Assembly (NCBI GenBank): GCA_050247255.1
Contig: JBFWUM010000011.1
Location: forward strand, 23,468-87,467
DNA: 64,000 nucleotides
Origin: JBFWUM01 sp050247255
GTDB lineage: Bacteria > Acidobacteriota > Vicinamibacteria > Vicinamibacterales > UBA2999
Direction of reading: 5' to 3'
Below, in pieces: positions 52,555 to 63,300 of the stretch. How positions within the stretch are numbered: the first letter of the stretch is position 1; each line of letters starts with the position of its first letter. The translations under genes and the position numbers were made by a program. Under the pieces are notes generated by a model. The model searched no databases. It worked only from the letters and a program-made list of their open reading frames with translations, and was not told the origin of the DNA.

Positions 52555-53474
52555 ATCTGCCGTACCGCGTCGGGCATGTTGTTGGCGGCCCGGTACCAGT
52601 ACTGGAACTCGCCCAGGTTCACCAGTCGCGGCGCGTTCTCGACGGGCACGTTGGCCGCGTGCAGGCGCCGCGCCTCCGACACGAGGTTTTCGAGCGCCCT
52701 CCTGAAGTTCACGAGTTCCTCGTTCAACACGGCGGCGCTGTCGACGAAACCGTGGTTCGGCAGGTAGATCGACGCATTCATCGCCTCCGCCTTCCGGATG
52801 GTGTCGATCCACTCGATTGGGTAGGCGCTGCGGCTGCCGCCGACCGACGGGTAGAGGCGGTTGAAGAACGCCTCGCTCATCCACAGGATGTTCTCCCTGG
52901 GCAGGTACACCTCCAGGTCGCCGCCGGTGTGCGCGCGGCCGAGAAACAGGATCTGGATCTCGGTGCCGCCAAGCGTGAGCACGCGCCGATCCGACACCGT
53001 CTCCTGCGGCACCGGGACACGCGTGCCATCGGCCTGCGGCCGCATGCGCTCGATGACCGCCTTCGACGTTGGATGAGCAATGAAGGTGGTGCCGGCCGGG
53101 AAGGCGCTGTTGCCGGCGACGTGGTCGCCGTGGTCGGCGCCGACGACGACGTAACGGATCGGCTGGGAAGTCAGCCGGCCGATCTCCTCGACCAGCCGCC
53201 GTGTCTTGGCGACGCTTCCCTGTCCGTCGGCAACGAGGACACCATCGCTGGTGATGACGATCAGGCTGTTGGTCGTGAACGCCAGGTTGGAGTCGAGCGT
53301 GCCGTTGAGGTCCTCGTAGGCGTAGACGTTCTCGGCCAGTTTTACCAGGCGAGGGAAGTCGTTCTCGCGGAAGCCGCGTTGCGTGGCGTCCGCCGTGCGG
53401 ACCTGGGCATCGGCCGGCGCGAGGGCGCCCAGTGCGGCGAGCGCGAGGGCGAGGATGGCTGCGGGGTGTCGCAT
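52524..53474 (-). CDS. Exported metallo-beta-lactamase-fold protein with altered metal site
   Basis: A 316-residue protein with an N-terminal signal (RHPAAILALALAALGALAPADA). It has the MBL fold pattern (NSLIVITSDGVLVADGQGS), but the HxHxDH metal motif reads GADHGDHVAGN: the first histidine is alanine. Later ligands look present (GRAHTGGDLEVYLP and YLPNHGF). One metal ligand is therefore missing or replaced. The adjacent sulfur-transporter genes hint at sulfur metabolism, without proof. The ATG at 53474 is preferred because it opens the signal peptide. Confidence 0.85.
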   Translation of the reverse strand: MRHPAAILALALAALGALAPADAQVRTADATQRGFRENDFPRLVKLAENVYAYEDLNGTLDSNLAFTTNSLIVITSDGVLVADGQGSVAKTRRLVEEIGRLTSQPIRYVVVGADHGDHVAGNSAFPAGTTFIAHPTSKAVIERMRPQADGTRVPVPQETVSDRRVLTLGGTEIQILFLGRAHTGGDLEVYLPRENILWMSEAFFNRLYPSVGGSRSAYPIEWIDTIRKAEAMNASIYLPNHGFVDSAAVLNEELVNFRRALENLVSEARRLHAANVPVENAPRLVNLGEFQYWYRAANNMPDAVRQIYLEIEGKLP

Positions 53475-53680
53475 GAGGCGAATAGTAGCCTCACGGCACC
53501 TGGCGTGCATCTGTCAGATAGCGTGGGTCAGATCGATCGGAAGAGGCACGCCGTGGACGTGCTCGAACGCGTGCTCGGCTCAGCAGCCGCGGGGGGACCA
53601 CAGGTCGAGGTCATCGACGTTGAGGTCCGGCCGGGGGGCGTGGCCTCAACTGTCTCCGCGGTCCAATTGCAGGTCGGCAT

Positions 53681-54421
53681 TTACGTCCCGCCAGACCCGA
53701 CCGAGCGAGGCAGCGGGCACTGAGCCTCGGTCAGGCGCACGGCGGGCGAGGGCGAGCCGGCGGTGTGTGCCACGGCCATGCCCAGGCAGTAGTCTCCTAT
53801 CCGGTCCAGGACGAACGTCCACGCGGCAGCGTCGACGGTACCGGATTCCAGGTGAATGGCTCCGGCCGCCGAGATCGTGAACGCCAGATCCTCCAGCGGG
53901 TGGGACAGGCCGAGGCCGAGCGCCTTCAGCAACGACTCTTTCAGTGTCCACAACTCGAAAAAGCGAGAGCGCCGCGCGTCCTCCGGCAGGCGCATGAGCG
54001 CGTCGCGCTCGGCCGCGGCGAAAAACCGTTCGGCCACGCCGTCGACATCGGCATCGCGGGTCGCGTCCTCGGCATCGATACCGACCGCCGCCAGTCCGAT
54101 GGCGCAGGCCACGAGGCCGCGGGTGTGGGTCAGGCTGAACGCCAACGGCGAGGGGCGACCTGCGGCCCCGACCAGGATCGGCTTGCCGCCCGGCGTGACA
54201 GAGAACTCGAGCTGACTCGGTGGACGTCCGTCCACCACTGACAGCGCAGATCTGACAAGCGCGTGTGCGGCAATGAAATCACGACGATCACGGGCGAATC
54301 GAAAGCGATCCGCCCGCGCGTGCTCCTCCGGTGACAGGAGCGTCGCCGCGTCGGCGAGCGCGTCGTCGGAGAGCCTGCCCGTTGCACACCACCAGGCGTC
54401 AACGCTGTGCAAAAGCGGCAC
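53681..54421 (-). CDS. Sfp-type 4'-phosphopantetheinyl transferase
   Basis: A 246-residue enzyme that attaches phosphopantetheine from coenzyme A to acyl carrier proteins. The magnesium-binding motif is VGIDAEDATRD (near residue 113), followed by FFELWTLKESLLKALGLGL (the W-x-x-KES motif). Two-domain Sfp/Gsp length. It is divergent from the thioesterase and PKS genes, so it most likely activates the carrier domains of the neighbouring synthases. The 206 nt between it and the metallo-hydrolase gene hold nothing recognisable. Confidence 0.92.
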   Translation of the reverse strand: MPLLHSVDAWWCATGRLSDDALADAATLLSPEEHARADRFRFARDRRDFIAAHALVRSALSVVDGRPPSQLEFSVTPGGKPILVGAAGRPSPLAFSLTHTRGLVACAIGLAAVGIDAEDATRDADVDGVAERFFAAAERDALMRLPEDARRSRFFELWTLKESLLKALGLGLSHPLEDLAFTISAAGAIHLESGTVDAAAWTFVLDRIGDYCLGMAVAHTAGSPSPAVRLTEAQCPLPRSVGSGGT

Positions 54422-54497
54422 GTTGGGACCCGCGCCGATTCTACAGGGGTGGAAAGCAGGCGAAACGCACGCGATAGAATAGGCGCCTCGGTTTCCA

Positions 54498-55262
54498 TTG
54501 ACCCTGTACTGCTTCCCGTTCGCCGGAGGGAACGCGTGGTCGTACCGTCCCCTCCAGGCGAAGCTGTCGCCACGCGTGACCGTTGACGGTCTCGAGCTGC
54601 CCGGCCGCGGCCGGCGCAGCGCGGAGCCGTTGTGCCCGTCGCTCGAACAACTTGCGGACGATCTCGTCGCGCAACTCAGGCCGCGCCTGTCGGCGGAGCC
54701 GTTCGCGTTCTACGGCCACAGCATGGGCGCGCTGCTGGCGTTGCTGACGGCACGCCGCCTGCGCGAGCACGGCCTGCCGCAGCCCGGCGTGCTCATCGTG
54801 TCGGGCAGCGACGCGCCGTCGGTCATGCCCGAGCGGCGGCGCCACCTGTTGCCGCCGGCCGAATTCGTCGCCATGCTGCAGGAGCTGGGCGGCTGCCCGC
54901 CCCAGGTGCTCGAGGATCGCGAGCTGCTGGCGTTCTTCGAGCCGATCCTGCGCGCCGATTTCCAGGCGGTTGAGACGTGGGATCGCCGGGCCGAGGCGCC
55001 CCTGGCCGCGCCGATCGTCGCGTTGATCGGCGCCGACGATGAGACGTCGGCGGAGGGGGCGCGCGCCTGGGCCGGTGAAACGGCGGCCGCCTGCGAGACG
55101 CACGAGTACCCGGGCGGTCACTTCTTCATCCTCGATCACTGGGACGCCCTCGCGCGGCTGATTGAAGAACAGCTGGCGCGCGCGGCATCGGTTGTCGCTG
55201 CCGGCACTGAAGTGCCGGGCTCCTCCGGCAGCGGAGCGCCGGGCTCCTCCGCATGGGTATGA
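54498..55262 (+). CDS. Type II thioesterase of the polyketide cluster
   Basis: A 254-residue alpha/beta-hydrolase of the GrsT/RedJ type, starting at a TTG (LYCFPFAGGNAWSYRPL opening). The nucleophile is Ser75 in YGHSMGALLAL, with the acid near GADDETS and the histidine in YPGGHFFILDH. Such enzymes remove stalled or wrong acyl groups from carrier proteins. The last ~20 residues (AAGTEVPGSSGSGAPGSSAW) are encoded by palindromic repeats and extend past the normal fold. The stop overlaps the PKS start (ATGA). Confidence 0.92.
   Translation: MTLYCFPFAGGNAWSYRPLQAKLSPRVTVDGLELPGRGRRSAEPLCPSLEQLADDLVAQLRPRLSAEPFAFYGHSMGALLALLTARRLREHGLPQPGVLIVSGSDAPSVMPERRRHLLPPAEFVAMLQELGGCPPQVLEDRELLAFFEPILRADFQAVETWDRRAEAPLAAPIVALIGADDETSAEGARAWAGETAAACETHEYPGGHFFILDHWDALARLIEEQLARAASVVAAGTEVPGSSGSGAPGSSAWV
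55201..55250 (-). repeat. ACTTCAGT-family palindrome and partial copy at the thioesterase end
   Basis: On the minus strand this contains GGAGCCCGGCACTTCAGTGC; the stem CCGGCACT pairs with AGTGCCGG (55201-55218). A second shorter CTCCGGCAGCGGAG and GCGCCGGGCTCC follow. They are translated in frame as the Gly/Ser/Pro tail of the thioesterase and end just before the PKS start. Confidence 0.8.
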
Positions 55263-58200
55263 CGCACCTCGCACAGGTGCTGCGCCGGGCGGTGGAGCGC
55301 GCACCCGACGATCGCGCCTATACCTTCCTCGCCCAGGGGCGTGAGGAAGCCCGCATCCTCACCTACGGCGACCTGTATCGCCAGGCCGGGCGCCACGCGT
55401 CGCTGCTGCGGCAGCAGGTCGCGCCAGGGGCCCGGGTGCTGTTGCTGCAGGAGAACAGCCTCGATTTCATGGTCGGGTTCATGGCGTGCACGTTTGCGCG
55501 CGCCATCCCGGTGCCGGTGCCGCCGCCCGACGTCGCCCGCCTGAAGCGCACGCTGCCGCGGCTGCGCGCGGTCGTTGCCGACTGCACGGCGGCCGCGGTG
55601 CTGGCCAGCGAGGCGCTGCGCGACCAGGTTGAGGCCGCGTTGGCCAGCGACGGTGACTTCCGCGCGCTGCCGTGGATCGTGACCCGCGAACTCGACGCGT
55701 CGGTCCCGATGCTCGAGCCGGAGGATGCCGATCCCTCCGACCTCGCGCTGCTCCAGTACACCTCGGGCTCGACCTCCACGCCCAAGGGCGTGATGGTCAC
55801 GCACGCCAACCTGCTCGACAACCTCGGGCAACTGCAGCGCGCCTTCCGCTACTCGCGTGAATCGACCACCGTCACGTGGATGCCGTATTTCCACGACTAC
55901 GGGCTGATTGACGGGCTGCTCGAGCCGCTGTTCTCCATGGCGCGCTGCTACGTCATTTCGCCGGTGACGTTCATCAAGCGCCCATGGTCCTGGCTGGACG
56001 CGGTGTCGCGGCACCGTGCCACCCACATTCACGGACCCAACTTCGCGTATCAGCTGTGCATCGACCGCGGCGCCGAGCGCCTGCCGGCCGATGCCGATCT
56101 CAGCTCGCTGATCGTGGCCGCGTGCGCGGCGGAGCCGATCCGCCGCTCGACAGCGGAGCAGTTCATCGCGACGTTCGCGTCCCGCGGTTTCCGCGCCAGC
56201 GCCTTTGCCCCGGCGTACGGGCTGGCGGAGGCCACGTTGGTCGTCAGCGCGACGCCGCAGCTGGCCCCCTATCGGACGGCATTCCTGGCCGCCGACGCGC
56301 TCGAACAGCGCCGGTGCGTCGACGTCGGGCCCGGCGCGCCGCACGTACGGCCCGTCATCAGCTGCGGCGCCCCGTCCGCCGACGTGCCGCCGGTCATCGT
56401 TGATCCCGAGAGTCGCGCCGTGCTGCCCGAGAACGCGATTGGCGAGGTGTGGCTGGCGAACCCCAGCGTCGCCGCCGGCTACTGGCAGCGGCCGGAGGAG
56501 ACGCGCGAGACGTTCGGCGCGATGACCGCCGATGGGCGCGGGCCGATGCTGCGCACCGGCGACCTCGGCTTCCTGCGCGACGGCGAGATCTACCTGACCG
56601 GGCGGCTGAAGGATCTGCTCATCGTCAACGGCGCCAACCACTACCCGCAGGACATCGAGGTGACCGTCGAAGCGGCGGCCCCGGACGTCCGCGGCGGATC
56701 GGTGGCGGCGTTTCCGCTGGAGGCCGGCAGCGGAGAGCGGCTCGGCGTGGCGGCGGAGGTCGATCGGCGCGGCGCCGACCTGCCGGCCATGGCAGCGGCG
56801 ATTCGCGAAGCGGTGTCCATCGAGCACGGGCTTGCCTGTGAAGCGATCGTGTTGCTGCCGAAGGGGAGCGTCTTCAAGACCTCGAGCGGCAAGGTCCAGC
56901 GCCGCGCCTGCAAGGCGGCGTACCTCGCCGGCGAGTTCGAGCCGCTGTTTGAATGGCGGGCGCCCGCGGTCGCCTCCGACGATCGCATCGGCGCTGCTCC
57001 CGCGCACGATTGGGAAGCGTGGCTGCGGCACCTCGTCGCCGGCCGCCGCAAGCTGCAGGATGCGCTGGTCGACACGACGGAGCCGTTCTCGGCGCTGGGG
57101 CTGAGCTCGCTCGAGGCGGCGGAGCTCGCCGCGCACATCGAAGAGCGCGCCGGCCGGCCGCTGCCGGTCACGGCGCTGTGGGAGTACCCGAGCATCCGTG
57201 CGCTCGCGCAGTTCCTGGCGGGAACGGCGGCCGGCGGCGGCGAGGTCCCCCGGGATGTGGCAGCCGACGACCCGATCGCGATTATCGGCATGGCGTGCTG
57301 TTTTCCCGGCGACAGCGACACCCCGGATGCGTTCTGGCGCGCCCTGGTTGCCGATCGTCACGCGATGGCGCCGCCGCCGGCCGATCGGGTGACACCGGGC
57401 ACGCGCGCGTTCGCGGGCGGCTACCTGCCCGACATCTTCCGGTTCGACGCCGAGTTCTTCGGTATCACCGATGCGGAAGCGCGCGAGATCGATCCGCAGC
57501 AGCGGCTGCTGCTCGAGACGGCGTGGCATGCCTTCGAAGACGCCGGGATCGCGGCCAGCTCCGTTGCCGGGACCGACACCGGCGTGTTCGTCGGCATCAG
57601 CGCGGTGGACTATGCGCACGCGGTGTATGCGGCGGCCGGCGGGCCGCAGCGCTACGCCGCGACCGGCACGTCGGCGGCCATCATCGCCAACCGCCTGTCG
57701 TATTTCCTCGACCTGCGCGGCCCGAGCCTCACGGTGGACACGGCCTGCTCGGCGTCGCTGGTGGCGCTCCATCAGGCCTGCCAGGCGCTGCGAGCGGGCG
57801 AGAGCGGCCTGGCCGTCGTGGCCGGCGTCAATGCGCTGCTCAGCGGCGAGGTGAGCGACGTGCTCGACCGCGCCGCGATGCTCTCACCGACCGGCGGCTG
57901 CCGGCCGTTCGATGCCGCCGCCGATGGGTACCTGCGCGGCGAAGGGTGCGGCGTCCTGCTGCTGAAGCCGCTGTCCGCGGCGCGGCGCGACGGCGATCGT
58001 GTGCAGGGGGTCGTTCGCGGGTCGGCAGTCATGTCAGACGGCCGGAGCAACGGGCTGTCGGCGCCCAACGGGGCGGCGCAGCGCGAGGTCATCCGCCGCG
58101 CGCTGGCGCGTGCGCGCGTCGATGCGGCGGAGATCGAGTACGTCGAGGCGCACGGGACCGGCACCCCGCTCGGGGATCCGATCGAGCTGCACGCGCTGGC

Positions 58201-60325
58201 GGACTGCTACGGCCGCGCGGGCGGCGTTCCTTGTCACGTCGGTGCGGTCAAGGGGACCGTCGGGCATCTCGAAGGCGCGGCCGGCATTGCCGGCGTCATC
58301 GCGGCGGTGCTCGCGCTTCGCCACGAGACGCGGCCGCCGCTGCGCGTCAGCGCCATCAATCCGCGCGCGAACATCGAGGGCACGCGGCTGGCGCTCGACG
58401 GCCGGCCCGCCGCGTGGCCTGCCCGCGCGCGTGCGCGCGTGGCGGCGGTCAGCTCGTTCGGCTTTGGCGGCACCCTCGCGCACGTCATCGTGTCTGACGA
58501 TCCCGAGGGGCGGACGGTGCCGGCGCGCCCCGCCATCCCGCTGCGCCGCTTTGGTGGCCGCCGCTACCGCGTCGACGCGCCACAGCCGTCGACCTACCGG
58601 GTGCGCTGGCTGCCGGTTACGCCGCCGGGCGCCCGCGCCAACGGCGCAGAGCACCCGTGCCTCGTGCTGGGGAGCCCTGGTGCGTTGCGGTCGCAGCTCG
58701 CGGCCGCGGTGACACGCCACGGGCAGCTGCGGTTGATCGACACCGCCAGCGAGGCGGACGGGCATCCGGTTCTGGCGCTCATTTGCGCCGCCGAAGGCGG
58801 CGAGACGCCGGACGAGCGGGCGCTGTGCAACGCGCAGCTGGTTGCCACGTCGCTCCGTGAGCTCGGGGCGAACTCCGCCGCCGCGACGGTGCGGTGCTGG
58901 GTGATCACCGAGGGCGCGATGGCCGCGGCCGACGGCGACACCGTCTCCGTGGACGGCGCGTGCGCCTGGGGCCTCGGTAAGGCGGCGGCACTCGAGGTGC
59001 CGGATGCCTGGGGCGGCCTCATCGATCTCCCACATGGCAGCGGTCCGGGCGATTGCGATCGCCTCGTGGACGCCGTGCTTGGCAGCGGCGGCGAGGATCA
59101 ACTGGCCCTGCGCGGCGGCGGCTGGCTGGCGCCGCGGCTCGAACCGGCAGCCTTCACCTCGCCGCGGCCGCGGCTGCGGGCACAGGCGGTGTACTGGGTG
59201 GTCGGTGGCACCGGCGCGCTCGGGCGCCAGGCCGTGCGGACGCTCATTGCCGCCGGCGCGCGGCACGTGGTGGTCAGCGGCCGGCGGCCCGCGGACGTGG
59301 CCGCTCCAGATGCCGACGTGCGATTCGTTCAGGCCGACGTCACCAGGCGTGCCGACGTCGACGCGGTGCTGGGGACCATCGACGCCACAGGCCTGCCGCT
59401 GGGCGGCGTGATCCATGCCGCCGGCATCGGCCGCGAAGCGTCACTGCTCACCCTCGAGGCCCGGGAGCTGCGCGACATCGCGGCGTCGAAAGTGACTGGC
59501 GCGTGGAACCTGCACCGGGCCACCGAAGGACGCGCGCTCGAGTTCTTCATTGCCTTCTCGTCGATCGCCTCGCTGTGGGGCGGGGCGGGGCAGGCGGCGT
59601 ACGCGGCCGCCAACCATTTCCTGGATGCGCTCTGCGAGCACCGGCGCCGTGCCGGCCTGGCGGGGCTGGCCATCAACTGGGGGCCGTGGGACGGCGGCGG
59701 ACTCGTCACCGCTGACGTCCGCGCGCGGTTGACGCGGCTCGGGCTCGACCCGATTGCGCCCGAGCGCGCCGGCGCGCTGCTCGGCGACCTGCTTGGCGTG
59801 ACCGAGGCACAGGTTGCCGCGGTCGACGTGCGGTGGGACACGTTCGGCGCCGCGCTGACCTCACGTCGTCCCAGCGCCTTCATCTCCGCAGTCTGGCGCC
59901 GGCCGGACACTCCCTCCGCGCCAGCGCCGGCTGCGACCATCGACCTCTCGGTCGGCGCGGTGGAGCAGGCGCGGGTTCGCCTGCGCGACCATCTGCGCGC
60001 CCTCGTGGCGGCTCAGCTGGGGGATGGCCGCGTCCCCGAGTTGGAGCGCGGTTTCTTCGACATGGGGCTCGACTCGCTCGCGGTCGTGGCCATTCGCACG
60101 GCACTGTCCCGCGACGTCGGCGTCTCGGTGACCAATGCCGACATGTTCAGCTACGCGACGATCGCCTCGCTGACCGACCGCGTGCTGCAGCTGGCCGGGC
60201 GTCTGGCGCCGGTGCCGCCGGCGGGGGTGCCCGCGACACCGGAACCGGACACCCTCACCCGGGAACAACTGCTCGAACGAATCGCCCTCGAGTTCGACGC
60301 CCTCGGAACCACGGCTGTCGAGTAA
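55253..60325 (+). CDS. Polyketide synthase: FAAL-ACP-KS-KR-ACP
   Basis: A 1690-residue multidomain enzyme. A fatty acyl-AMP ligase (residues ~1-565, P-loop YTSGSTSTPKGVMV at ~169) loads a fatty acid on the first carrier domain (Ser619 in GLSSLE). The ketosynthase (~670-1090) has its active Cys832 in TACSAS, His967 in HGTGT and His1005 in TVGHLEG. No acyltransferase follows. A ketoreductase (GGTGALG at ~1316, then FSSIASLWGGAGQAAYAAAN) precedes a second carrier domain (Ser1608 in GLDSL). An ATG at 55259 overlaps the thioesterase stop. It should start the chain from a free fatty acid. Confidence 0.95.
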   Translation: MGMTHLAQVLRRAVERAPDDRAYTFLAQGREEARILTYGDLYRQAGRHASLLRQQVAPGARVLLLQENSLDFMVGFMACTFARAIPVPVPPPDVARLKRTLPRLRAVVADCTAAAVLASEALRDQVEAALASDGDFRALPWIVTRELDASVPMLEPEDADPSDLALLQYTSGSTSTPKGVMVTHANLLDNLGQLQRAFRYSRESTTVTWMPYFHDYGLIDGLLEPLFSMARCYVISPVTFIKRPWSWLDAVSRHRATHIHGPNFAYQLCIDRGAERLPADADLSSLIVAACAAEPIRRSTAEQFIATFASRGFRASAFAPAYGLAEATLVVSATPQLAPYRTAFLAADALEQRRCVDVGPGAPHVRPVISCGAPSADVPPVIVDPESRAVLPENAIGEVWLANPSVAAGYWQRPEETRETFGAMTADGRGPMLRTGDLGFLRDGEIYLTGRLKDLLIVNGANHYPQDIEVTVEAAAPDVRGGSVAAFPLEAGSGERLGVAAEVDRRGADLPAMAAAIREAVSIEHGLACEAIVLLPKGSVFKTSSGKVQRRACKAAYLAGEFEPLFEWRAPAVASDDRIGAAPAHDWEAWLRHLVAGRRKLQDALVDTTEPFSALGLSSLEAAELAAHIEERAGRPLPVTALWEYPSIRALAQFLAGTAAGGGEVPRDVAADDPIAIIGMACCFPGDSDTPDAFWRALVADRHAMAPPPADRVTPGTRAFAGGYLPDIFRFDAEFFGITDAEAREIDPQQRLLLETAWHAFEDAGIAASSVAGTDTGVFVGISAVDYAHAVYAAAGGPQRYAATGTSAAIIANRLSYFLDLRGPSLTVDTACSASLVALHQACQALRAGESGLAVVAGVNALLSGEVSDVLDRAAMLSPTGGCRPFDAAADGYLRGEGCGVLLLKPLSAARRDGDRVQGVVRGSAVMSDGRSNGLSAPNGAAQREVIRRALARARVDAAEIEYVEAHGTGTPLGDPIELHALADCYGRAGGVPCHVGAVKGTVGHLEGAAGIAGVIAAVLALRHETRPPLRVSAINPRANIEGTRLALDGRPAAWPARARARVAAVSSFGFGGTLAHVIVSDDPEGRTVPARPAIPLRRFGGRRYRVDAPQPSTYRVRWLPVTPPGARANGAEHPCLVLGSPGALRSQLAAAVTRHGQLRLIDTASEADGHPVLALICAAEGGETPDERALCNAQLVATSLRELGANSAAATVRCWVITEGAMAAADGDTVSVDGACAWGLGKAAALEVPDAWGGLIDLPHGSGPGDCDRLVDAVLGSGGEDQLALRGGGWLAPRLEPAAFTSPRPRLRAQAVYWVVGGTGALGRQAVRTLIAAGARHVVVSGRRPADVAAPDADVRFVQADVTRRADVDAVLGTIDATGLPLGGVIHAAGIGREASLLTLEARELRDIAASKVTGAWNLHRATEGRALEFFIAFSSIASLWGGAGQAAYAAANHFLDALCEHRRRAGLAGLAINWGPWDGGGLVTADVRARLTRLGLDPIAPERAGALLGDLLGVTEAQVAAVDVRWDTFGAALTSRRPSAFISAVWRRPDTPSAPAPAATIDLSVGAVEQARVRLRDHLRALVAAQLGDGRVPELERGFFDMGLDSLAVVAIRTALSRDVGVSVTNADMFSYATIASLTDRVLQLAGRLAPVPPAGVPATPEPDTLTREQLLERIALEFDALGTTAVE

Positions 60326-60328
60326 GCG

Positions 60329-63300
60329 ATGGACGAATCAGCCAAGGCGCTCGAGGGCGCCCTCCGGAAGTCATTTGCCGTCATCCAGCAGCTGAAGCAA
60401 CAGCTCGCCGATGCTGACGGCCGCGCCGCCGAGCCGATTGCCGTCGTTGGCCTGTCGTGCCGGTTGCCGGGCGGCGCCGACAGCCCCGAGGCGTACTGGC
60501 GGAACCTTGCGGCCGGCGTCGACGCGCGGCGCGAGATTCCCGCCGATCGCTGGCCGTGGCAGCGCTTCTACGACGCGGATCCGTCGGCGCCGGGCACCCA
60601 CTACGTGCGCCACGGGTCGTTCCTGGACCGCATCGACGAGTTCGACCCCGACTTCTTCGGCATCTCGCAGCGCGAGGCCGACGCGCTCGATCCGCAGCAT
60701 CGCCTGCTGCTCGAGGTGAGCTGGGAAGCGCTCGAGCGGGCGGGCCTGGCGGCGGAGCAGCTGCGCCACTCGCAGACCGGCGTCTACGTCGGCATTGGCC
60801 AGAACGACTACGCGCAGCTCCGCATGTTCGGCGGCCAGCTCGAACGCATCTCGCCGTACGACGGCACCGGCAGCTCGTTCTGCTTCTCGGCGGCGCGGCT
60901 CTCGTACGTCCTGGGCGTGCACGGGCCGAGCATGGCCGTCGACACCGCCTGCTCCTCGTCGCTGGTTGCCATCCACCTGGCCTGCCAGGCGCTGCGGAAC
61001 GGCGAGTGCGCGCAGGCGCTGGCCGGTGGCGTCCACCTGGTGATTTCGCCGGAAGTCACCGTCTACCTCTCGCGCATCCAGGCGCTCTCGCCCGACGGCC
61101 GCTCGAAGGCGTTCTCGGCGGACGCCGACGGCTACGGCCGCGGCGAGGGGTGCGGGATGCTCGTGCTGAAGCGGCTGCGCGACGCGCAGCGCGACGGCGA
61201 CAGCGTGCTCGCCGTCATTCGCGGCTCCGCCGTGAACCACGACGGTCCGAGCAGCGGCCTGACCGTGCCGAGCGGGCTGGCGCAGGAGCGGCTGCTGCGC
61301 GAGGCGCTCGAGCGCGCGCGCCTCTCACCGGACGAGGTCGACTGGATCGAGGCGCATGGCACCGGCACGGTGCTTGGCGATCCGATCGAGCTGGCGGCGC
61401 TCGCCTCGGTCTTCCCTCGCCAGTCGCGAAACGGCCGGCCGCTGTTCGTCAGTTCCGTGAAGACCAACATCGGCCACCTCGAGGCGGCCTCGGGCATTGC
61501 CGGGGTCATCAAGGTGATCCTGGCCATGCAACACCGCGCAGTGCCGGCGCACCTGCACTTCAACCGGCCGAACCCGAACGTCAGCTGGGACGAAACGCCG
61601 TTCGCGGTGCCGACGCGGTTGACCCCCTGGGAGAGCGATCGTCCGCGCGCGGCCGGGGTGAGCGCGTTTGGCCTCGGCGGCACCAACGCGCACATCGTGC
61701 TGGCGGAGGCGCCGCCAGCTGCACCGGGGGATGGGCCAGCTAAAGCTGGCCCTCACGACACATCCGGCCCCCACGAACTCGCGGGCCCGTGGCCGCTGCC
61801 GTTGTCGGCGGCAACACCCGAGGCACTCGGGGCCCTGCGCGATCGGTATGTCGCGTTTCTCGAGAACACCGACGCGCCGTTCGCGGCAATCGCCGCTTCA
61901 GCGGCAGCGCGTCGCTCACACTTTTCCGAACGGCTCGTCGTTGTCGCGTCGAGTGCCACAGACGCTGCCGCGCAACTGCGGGCCCTCCCGCTGCCGGCGG
62001 CGGCCGGCGATCGCGCGCCGCGGGCAGCGTTCGTCTTCAGCGGACAGGGCGCGCAATACGCCGGGATGGCCACGTCGCTGTATGGCCGGTCGGCGCCGTT
62101 CACCGCCGCGCTCGACGCCTGTGCGGCGCTGGTCAAACGCGAGGCCGGTTGGTCGCCGCTGCCGCTCCTGCTCGATGCCGGCGCCGGCGATCGCATCAAC
62201 GAAACCGAGTTCACGCNNNNNNNNNNNNNNNNNNNNNNNNNNNNNNNNNNNNNNNNNNNNNNNNNNNNNNNNNNNNNNNNNNNNNNNNNNNNNNNNNNNN
62301 NNNNNNNNNNNNNNNNTCGGCGCCGTTCACCGCCGCGCTCGACGCCTGTGCGGCGCTGGTCAAACGCGAGGCCGGTTGGTCGCCGCTGCCGCTCCTGCTC
62401 GATGCCGGCGCCGGCGATCGCATCAACGAAACCGAGTTCACGCAGCCGTGCCTGTTCACCCTGCAGCACGCGCTGGTCGTCATGTGGCGGGCGCTGGGGA
62501 TCGAGCCGGCGGTCGTCTGGGGCCATAGCATCGGCGAGTTCGCTGCGGCCTGGGCGGCCGGCGTCCTCAGCCTCGACGATGCGGTGCGCCTCGTCGTCGC
62601 CCGGGGACGCGCGATGCAGCAGAGCCCCGGCCAGGGCGGTATGGCCGCGCTGCTGACGACGGAAGCAGACGCGCGCGCGCGCATTGCCGCCTGCGCCGGC
62701 GCCCTGACCGTGGCGGCGGTGAACGGGCCTCGCGCTGTCGTCATTGCGGGAGAGCGCAGCGCGCTCGACCGCTGCCTGGCCACGCTCGACCAGGAAGCCA
62801 TCGCGTTCAAGCGCCTGCCGGTGTCTCACGCGTTCCACTCCGCGCAGATGGAGGCGGCGCGCGACGCGTTCCGCGCGGCCCTCGAGGGTGTCGAGCTGCG
62901 GCAGCCGGCGGCAACGATGGTTACGACAGGGGCATCCGGCGGCCAGGGCGACGTCACATCGCCTGAGTACTGGATCGATCAGATCACCAACCCGGTGCTG
63001 TTTGCCGAGGCCTCGGCCCGGGCGGCGTCCGAACGCCCGGACGTCGTGATCGAGATCGGGCCATCGGGAAGCCACCTTGCGCTGGCGCGCCAAAGCGCGC
63101 GCGAGCTCGACGCGGCGTGGCTGGCCAGCATGCAGCCCGGAAGCGCCACGACCTCGATCGAGACGATCGCTCGGCTGTACGCGCGAGGCTTCGCCCTTCG
63201 ATGGACATCCCTGTTCCCAGCGGCCCCCGTGGCGCCGCTGCCGACGTACCCGTTCCAGCGGCGGCGCTGCTGGGTGGACGTCACGGTGCCGAAGGCGGCC

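Noticed and set aside
53475..53723. Small plus-strand gene in the spacer between the metallo-hydrolase and phosphopantetheinyl transferase genes
   Set aside because: An open frame continues through the spacer, but it is the tail of a shadow frame of the metallo-hydrolase gene, has no start with a ribosome site there, and shows no recognisable motif.
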